Notes under the pieces: generated by a model
What the model was told of the DNA's origin: nothing
Databases searched by the model: none
Seen by the model: only the letters and a program-made list of their open reading frames with translations
Program-made: the position numbers and the translations under genes
Part shown: positions 59,613 to 64,000 of the stretch, piece by piece
Layout of the letters: every line of letters starts with the position of its first letter
How positions within the stretch are numbered: the first letter of the stretch is position 1
Origin: SABI01 sp963678555
Lineage (GTDB): Bacteria > Spirochaetota > Spirochaetia > Sphaerochaetales > Sphaerochaetaceae
Length of the DNA: 64,000 nt
Assembly: GCA_963678555.2 (NCBI GenBank)
Contig: CAXXJA010000001.1
Location: 62,001-126,000, forward strand
Direction: 5' to 3'

Positions 59613-59614
59613 GA
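59586..59614 (+). terminator. Terminator-like hairpin overlapping the EamA stop
   Basis: TCCTACACCGG and CCGGTGTAGGA form an 11-bp stem with a 7-base loop; the TAG stop lies in its right arm. A weak T-tract follows at 59628. Confidence 0.6.
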
Positions 59615-59769
59615 TACGGGCGGAACTTTTCATGTTTCCTTCAGAAAAGGGTGATACCCACGTGACTGTTTTCTGAGTTTCCTGATGATCATTGAGGTGA
59701 AGGAACTCGTGATACCAATCCGTGACAACCTCTGTTTCACATGCAAGTTGCATAAAGTGTGATGTTTTT

Positions 59770-59795
59770 TCACATAAATAGCGCTTATTATGTGA
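59770..59795. repeat. Inverted repeat upstream of the ATPase remnant
   Basis: TCACATAA and TTATGTGA arms, perfect over 8 bases, separated by 10. It lies 60 bases before the pseudogene start and may be its former operator. Confidence 0.45.
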
Positions 59796-59855
59796 TTTTC
59801 ATTGTCATCTACCCTGAGCCTTTCTATACCACGATTAAGCTCAGGGAGGCTTTGC

Positions 59856-60551
59856 ATGGAACGAAACGCAATGCAGTCTTTGATCGACTGGAAGCAATCC
59901 CCGTATCGTAAGCCGCTCATTCTCCAGGGGATTCGACAGGTCGGCAAGACCTGGCTGCTTAAGGAGTTTGGTCGCAGATACTACAAAAAGAGTCGCCTGT
60001 TTCAATTTCGATGAACATCCTGAATACCTGTAATTCTTCGAATCGACCAAGGACGTGAGAAGGATTCTGGACAATCTTCAGTTCATTATCGGATTTCCTG
60101 TAACCGAAGGGACCTCCCTGATTATGTTCGATGAGATCCAGGATGCTCCCAACGTACTGAATGCATTGAAATGTTTCCATGAACATGGAAGGGGATATCA
60201 TGTTGCCAAAGCTGACTTCGATCAGATACCAGAGGCATTTTTTACTCCGTTGGTTGAGCACCTGAAGAGATATTTCCTCATGGGAGGCCTGCCGAAGCCA
60301 TTTCGCGCCGGGTGGGCGAACAGGATAGTGGCCAGATAGATTCTGTTCTCTATGCGATCATCCAGGCGTATGAGCATGATTTCGCGAAACATCCGGAGGT
60401 GAGGGCATATCCAAAACTGATTCAGATCTGGCGTTCACTTCCCTCCCGGCTTGCAAAAGAGAATAAGAGATTTTTCTATCAACTCGTTCGTGAGGGAGCA
60501 AGAGCCAGGGAATACGAGGATGCTCTTCAATGGCTGCTTCACACCAGATGA
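59856..60551 (+). pseudogene. Degraded AAA+ ATPase (DUF4143 type)
   Basis: The first 50 codons are intact, with MERNAMQSLIDWKQSPYRK and the Walker A GIRQVGKTWLL, preceded by a GGGAGG site. The frame then ends at about 60014; the continuing family sequence (IMFDEIQDAPNVLNALKCF, Walker B) lies in another frame. A further family segment, about where VAAAGSLLG and the following lid should be, is missing: GRGYH runs straight into DFDQIPEAFF. YFLMGGLPK and then VRAYPKLIQIWRSLPSRLAKEN appear after another shift. Frameshifts plus an internal deletion of perhaps 90 codons mean no full ATPase is made. Such DUF4143 genes are usually stand-alone and mobile. Confidence 0.85.
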
Positions 60552-60641
60552 TGGTGCGCAGGACCAGTAAGATCGTTACACAGACTCAGGAATTACGTGT
60601 ACGCATTGTGAGGTTTTGCTGACAGGATGCCGGCTGGCCTT

Positions 60642-63581
60642 TCAGGCAAGCTGTATCCTGAGATTCCATTCAAACGGTGTTGCCCGTACCTGGTAGGCAT
60701 CCCGGACTAGAGGTCCGCAGGAAGCCGATCCAAGCCCTGAGACGGCATAGTCGAGGTTAACAGTGAGAGGACCCTTTTTTTCAAGGTCGCAGGTATGAAG
60801 AGCCCCGTCTATCTGTTCTTTCGTATATGGCCAGACTGAGAAGTTGAACGGGACATCACTGAGCACTGTGAGTTCTTCCTCTCCCTTCATGGTCAGTTCT
60901 CTCACTTCGCTCCTGTTCCCGTTATCCTGAGGAAAAATGTAGGGAGTCCAGAGGTCCTGTACCGGTAGTGAGTACCTGCCTATCATCTGGGAAGATTTGC
61001 TGTCGGGATACGATTCTGAAGGGCCTCTCCCATACCATGACACCTGGGAGAAATCTGAGCTCACCTGCATAGTCAGGCCGATTCTCGGTAGAAAGAAGGG
61101 GATGGTGCCAAAAGGGATTCCCGCGAGAGAAATACACAGTTCCTCACCACTCACCTGATAGGTGTAGGTGACTGAGAAGCCGTAATTGTATACCGCCGGT
61201 GCAACAATCGTACGTGTGATACAGGTATAGATGGAGTCTGTGATCTGTTCCTCACAGTCAATGACACTCTCCTGTAGATGATCAAGGAGAAAAGGTTTCC
61301 AGTGTTCTTCATGATATTTCCTGTGGTTATCGATGACAGGTTTGAAAAAATCTATGTGCGGGGAGGATTCCAGCAGTTTCCTTCCATGCTTTTTCAGTGA
61401 TATCAGTGAACCTGTAACCCGGTCGAAGGTGAGTGAAGCGCTGCTCAGTCCGACAGTGGTGGTGAAGGTGCTGAGTGAACTCGTAATTCTCGATCGGGAA
61501 ACGTTCAGGGCGCGGGGTTTCGGGGTGTCAAGGAGGAATTGAAAAGCGCTCACATGCCGTTTGTTCCCTGATCGGCTGAACTCGGTTACACTGAAGGTGA
61601 TGAAGGACTCTCCCGTGGTAAGGAGTTCAGGAAGGTCTAATGACAAGATGCATGATGCGCCGGCCGGGGTCTCCTGATAGCCGGTAAGGGCACCTGCTTT
61701 CACCGGTTCTCCGTCAACCTCGATCCGGTAGGAGATTTCAATCGAGTCGAGAAGTGAGAAGAAAAACCTGTTTTCGATCTCGAAGCGGTTTTCTCCTGCC
61801 TGTCTGATACGCACAGGAGCGATTACCTGTGCATATTCGATCAGTGCTGGCGATGGCTTGAGATCAGGAAATACGAGCCCGTCTATACAGAAGTTCCCGT
61901 TATTAGGGTAATCGTTGAAATCTCCGCCGTAGGCGTAGTAGATCGTATCGTTCCCGTCCTTCATTTCTATCCCGTGATCGCTGAATTCCCAGACGAAGTG
62001 ACCCTGGATGGAAGGATACCGGTCGATAACGTTCTGATAATCCAAGAGCCCGCCCGGTCCGTTTCCCATCGCGTGGGCGTACTCGCAGAGAATCCTCGGT
62101 TTCCCTATCGGGGTCTTCCCCAGCTCCTCCATCGTCTCGACATCGGTGTACATAGTCGAAACAACATCCATGACTTTCGCTCCTCGATCCTCCTCATAAT
62201 GGACGGGTCGTGTCGGGTCAAGGCTTCTGGCGGCTTCATACCCTTTTTCGAAACAGATACCCATCCCTGATTCATTGCCCAGCGACCACATGAGAATACT
62301 GGGATGATTGATCTGTGCTTTTACATGTCGGGTTATCCTGTCGACACAGGCGGGGATCACCTGTTCATCCTCTGCCGCACCATGCTGATCACCGATGAGC
62401 ATAAAGCCATGAGCTTCCAGGTCAGTCTCGGCGATCACCATCAGGCCGAGCATATCGGTCAGTTCATACAGACGCGGATCGTTCGGGTAGTGACTGGTTC
62501 TCACAGCGTTGATATTGTACTGCTTCATCAGCCTCAGTTCCTGCTCGACACGTTCCATTGTCACAGCCCTTCCCCGTTTCGGGTCATGGTCGTGTCTGTT
62601 GACACCGTGCATCGTGAAGTATGAACCATTCAGGTACATCAGTCCCTTCTCGATGGTGAGTTCCCGGAAGCCGAACCTGACCGGTGAGTAACTTCGTTTG
62701 CCGCTGTGAACAATCAGCGTATACAGTGCAGGGTGTTCAGGGTTCCACTCTTCAATCCCTTCTACGAATCGGGAGAAAGGGGCTGCTGGATGATGTTCCT
62801 GTTCGAATATAAGATTACCCTTCCTGTCGTAAACAGAGAGCGTGAGAGGCTCCTGAGATTCTTCTACGACTATATCAGCGGTAAGATAGTAGGCTGAACC
62901 TGTGACCCGTTCTGTGCGCAAAACGATATCACGTGGATCCTGGTGTCCCTTTTCATAGATGTAGAGATCCCTGATGATGCCGCTGGTCCACCACATATCC
63001 TGGTCCTCAAGGTAGGTTGAGTCGGCCCATTTGAGCACAACAAGTGCTATCTCATTCGTTCCGTCCCTGAGCATGCGGGTGATGTCGAACTCGGCACAGA
63101 GGCGTGATCCTTTCGAGAAGCCGGCGTACATTCCGTTCACATAGAGCTTATATGCTGTTTCCACCCCATCCGTCCTGAATATATATGATCTGCCGGTTTT
63201 CAGGGAAAGCGTGAACTCCCTGACAAAGATGCTTGTCGGGTTCTCAGAGGGGACCCGATAGGGAAGTAGGGGGAACGGATACCCTTCGTCGGTATAATGG
63301 AGTCTGCTGTATCCGTTCAGCTCGATAACCGAGGGCGTTTCCATCGTATCCCAGGAACTGCGGTCTATCCCTTCAGTGATGAGATCTTCAGTGAAGTATC
63401 GGGGACTCGACAGGTATCGATAGTACCATGTCCCGCTGAGAAGGAGGAATCCTTGAGATTTCGTCCTGTCGAGGCTCAGTGCGTCTGAAACATTATCATA
63501 GGTGAAGAAATAGGCATGAGGAGAAAGAAGGTTTTCATGAACTCGGCAGATGTCCATATACCAGGGATTGTCATGATTCAT
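60642..63581 (-). CDS. lacZ: Beta-galactosidase (GH2)
   Basis: A 979-residue GH2 glycosidase with jelly-roll N domain (YVNGMYAGFSKGSR), immunoglobulin-like domains and TIM barrel. The acid/base glutamate lies in MWSLGNESGMG and the nucleophile in ILCEYAHAMGNGPGG; RTSHYPNDPRLYEL and ETDLEAHG precede them. The C-terminal small-chain domain includes WYGRGPSESYPD. No signal peptide is seen, so it is cytoplasmic. ATG at 63581 with GGAGG nine bases upstream; a longer frame to 63764 overlaps the glycosidase upstream without support. It overlaps that gene by about 11 bases. Confidence 0.92.
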   Translation of the reverse strand: MNHDNPWYMDICRVHENLLSPHAYFFTYDNVSDALSLDRTKSQGFLLLSGTWYYRYLSSPRYFTEDLITEGIDRSSWDTMETPSVIELNGYSRLHYTDEGYPFPLLPYRVPSENPTSIFVREFTLSLKTGRSYIFRTDGVETAYKLYVNGMYAGFSKGSRLCAEFDITRMLRDGTNEIALVVLKWADSTYLEDQDMWWTSGIIRDLYIYEKGHQDPRDIVLRTERVTGSAYYLTADIVVEESQEPLTLSVYDRKGNLIFEQEHHPAAPFSRFVEGIEEWNPEHPALYTLIVHSGKRSYSPVRFGFRELTIEKGLMYLNGSYFTMHGVNRHDHDPKRGRAVTMERVEQELRLMKQYNINAVRTSHYPNDPRLYELTDMLGLMVIAETDLEAHGFMLIGDQHGAAEDEQVIPACVDRITRHVKAQINHPSILMWSLGNESGMGICFEKGYEAARSLDPTRPVHYEEDRGAKVMDVVSTMYTDVETMEELGKTPIGKPRILCEYAHAMGNGPGGLLDYQNVIDRYPSIQGHFVWEFSDHGIEMKDGNDTIYYAYGGDFNDYPNNGNFCIDGLVFPDLKPSPALIEYAQVIAPVRIRQAGENRFEIENRFFFSLLDSIEISYRIEVDGEPVKAGALTGYQETPAGASCILSLDLPELLTTGESFITFSVTEFSRSGNKRHVSAFQFLLDTPKPRALNVSRSRITSSLSTFTTTVGLSSASLTFDRVTGSLISLKKHGRKLLESSPHIDFFKPVIDNHRKYHEEHWKPFLLDHLQESVIDCEEQITDSIYTCITRTIVAPAVYNYGFSVTYTYQVSGEELCISLAGIPFGTIPFFLPRIGLTMQVSSDFSQVSWYGRGPSESYPDSKSSQMIGRYSLPVQDLWTPYIFPQDNGNRSEVRELTMKGEEELTVLSDVPFNFSVWPYTKEQIDGALHTCDLEKKGPLTVNLDYAVSGLGSASCGPLVRDAYQVRATPFEWNLRIQLA

Positions 63582-64000
63582 CCGATTCGACCTCCGTATG
63601 ATAGTGTTCCACAAGATAGAGGAAAACACTGCTGGTCCACGTGTACGCAGGGTCAACGAGCCCTTCTCCGCTGAGAGGGTCGAAATTCTCCGCCATACCT
63701 CCGATCGTGCAGGTTCCGATGAATCTCTCTGCGACATCCTTGGCTGTGACCGACAGCCCTGCACGGTGGAGTCCGTCGATCAGCAGCAGGGTCACCGGCG
63801 CCCAGACAGGTCCACGCCAGTATCCGTCATACTCATACAAAGGGCTATGGATAGCTTCTGTCGCGATACCGTACTCGGTGAGAAAACCATCATCCACAAG
63901 ATGGCTCACCATCAATGACGTGATCTGTTCAGGGAGCTCGTCGGCAATAACAAGAGGCATCAGATTGATCAGTGAATGACTGTCAACCGTGTATTCCCCT
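63571..64000 (-). CDS. Glycoside hydrolase, C-terminal part (GH63/MGH1-like), 5'-truncated
   Basis: An open frame enters from the right edge (143 codons seen before the stop). EYTVDSHSLINLMPLVIADE, LYEYDGYWRGPVWAPVTLLL and GGMAENFDPLSGEG are the conserved parts of the (alpha/alpha)6 barrel of GH63 and mannosylglycerate hydrolase-like enzymes. The catalytic base is expected in the ENFDPLSGEG region. Its stop is inside the start of the beta-galactosidase gene, so the two are co-transcribed and probably degrade the same oligosaccharide. The start lies outside the window. Confidence 0.75.
   Translation of the reverse strand, partial: GEYTVDSHSLINLMPLVIADELPEQITSLMVSHLVDDGFLTEYGIATEAIHSPLYEYDGYWRGPVWAPVTLLLIDGLHRAGLSVTAKDVAERFIGTCTIGGMAENFDPLSGEGLVDPAYTWTSSVFLYLVEHYHTEVESDES

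Noticed and set aside
60600..60645. Terminator after lacZ (GCCTGAAAGGC)
   Set aside because: Only a 4-bp stem overlapping the stop codon with no T-run; not convincing.
1..64000. CRISPR arrays, tRNA or rRNA genes, insertion sequences, phage genes
   Set aside because: No repeat-spacer pattern, cloverleaf, transposase or phage-like protein was found by reading.

Overview
The window looks like an accessory carbohydrate-catabolism region of a spirochaete, most likely of the Sphaerochaeta/Spirochaetales type. This is inferred, not proven: lipoprotein-like signal peptides of the form ...FAQGE(S/A)E... on every transporter binding protein, many TRAP transporters, split (two-gene) transketolases and GntR/FCD regulators are all typical of that group, and base composition is roughly 50% G+C. 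I found no rRNA, tRNA, CRISPR array, insertion sequence or prophage. The only decayed gene is an AAA+ ATPase remnant near 60 kb.

Layout. 1-4.2 kb (minus): a partial membrane protein, a GNAT acetyltransferase, a membrane AraC regulator, a glycerophosphodiesterase and a 2-hydroxyacid dehydrogenase. 4.4-10.9 kb (plus): an RpiR regulator, then a split transketolase, an SDR and a TRAP transporter (module 0). 11.1-21.2 kb: mostly minus genes (sugar epimerase, transaldolase, two SDRs, LarA-like protein, TRAP system, tartronate-semialdehyde reductase) around a GntR gene (module A). 21.4-32.2 kb: three GntR genes (the third at 32.2-32.9 kb), a TRAP system carrying a tagaturonate-reductase gene inside it, then an SDR, a giant transaldolase-like protein and a tagaturonate-epimerase-like protein. 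33.2-47.9 kb: two more split transketolases, an acylating aldehyde dehydrogenase with an orphan carboxyltransferase, a transaldolase, three zinc-type and one iron-type alcohol dehydrogenases, and a second LarA. 48.0-59.6 kb: a sigma-54 activator, then a PdxA2-tctBAC-racemase-isomerase cluster with a matching sigma-54 promoter, and two further permeases. 59.9-64 kb: the ATPase pseudogene, then a GH2 beta-galactosidase and the end of another glycosidase on the minus strand.

How the genes fit together. Three repeated operator types seem to define interleaved regulons. TATAC(C/G)GTATA precedes the module A operons, which join a transaldolase with tartronate-semialdehyde reductase. ATTGTATACAAT precedes its probable regulator (GntR at 22.1 kb), the SDR/giant-transaldolase operon, an alcohol dehydrogenase and the third transketolase operon. 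A third conserved block, ACTGTTATCACATATA plus flanks, precedes the third TRAP operon, the second transketolase operon and the second transaldolase operon. An RpiR-type TGAAAT-ATTTCA element precedes module 0. The window holds six transketolase subunits and three transaldolase-family proteins but no recognisable sugar kinase. The most interesting reading is that sugars or sugar acids enter through TRAP systems, are oxidised or epimerised without phosphorylation, and are then cleaved by transketolase/transaldolase-type enzymes to small aldehydes such as tartronate semialdehyde. This is an inference from gene content and shared operators.

A second recurring theme is architectural. All four transporter binding-protein genes are followed immediately by a strong hairpin without a T-run, placed before the next gene, as expected for uncoupling abundant binding protein from scarce permease.
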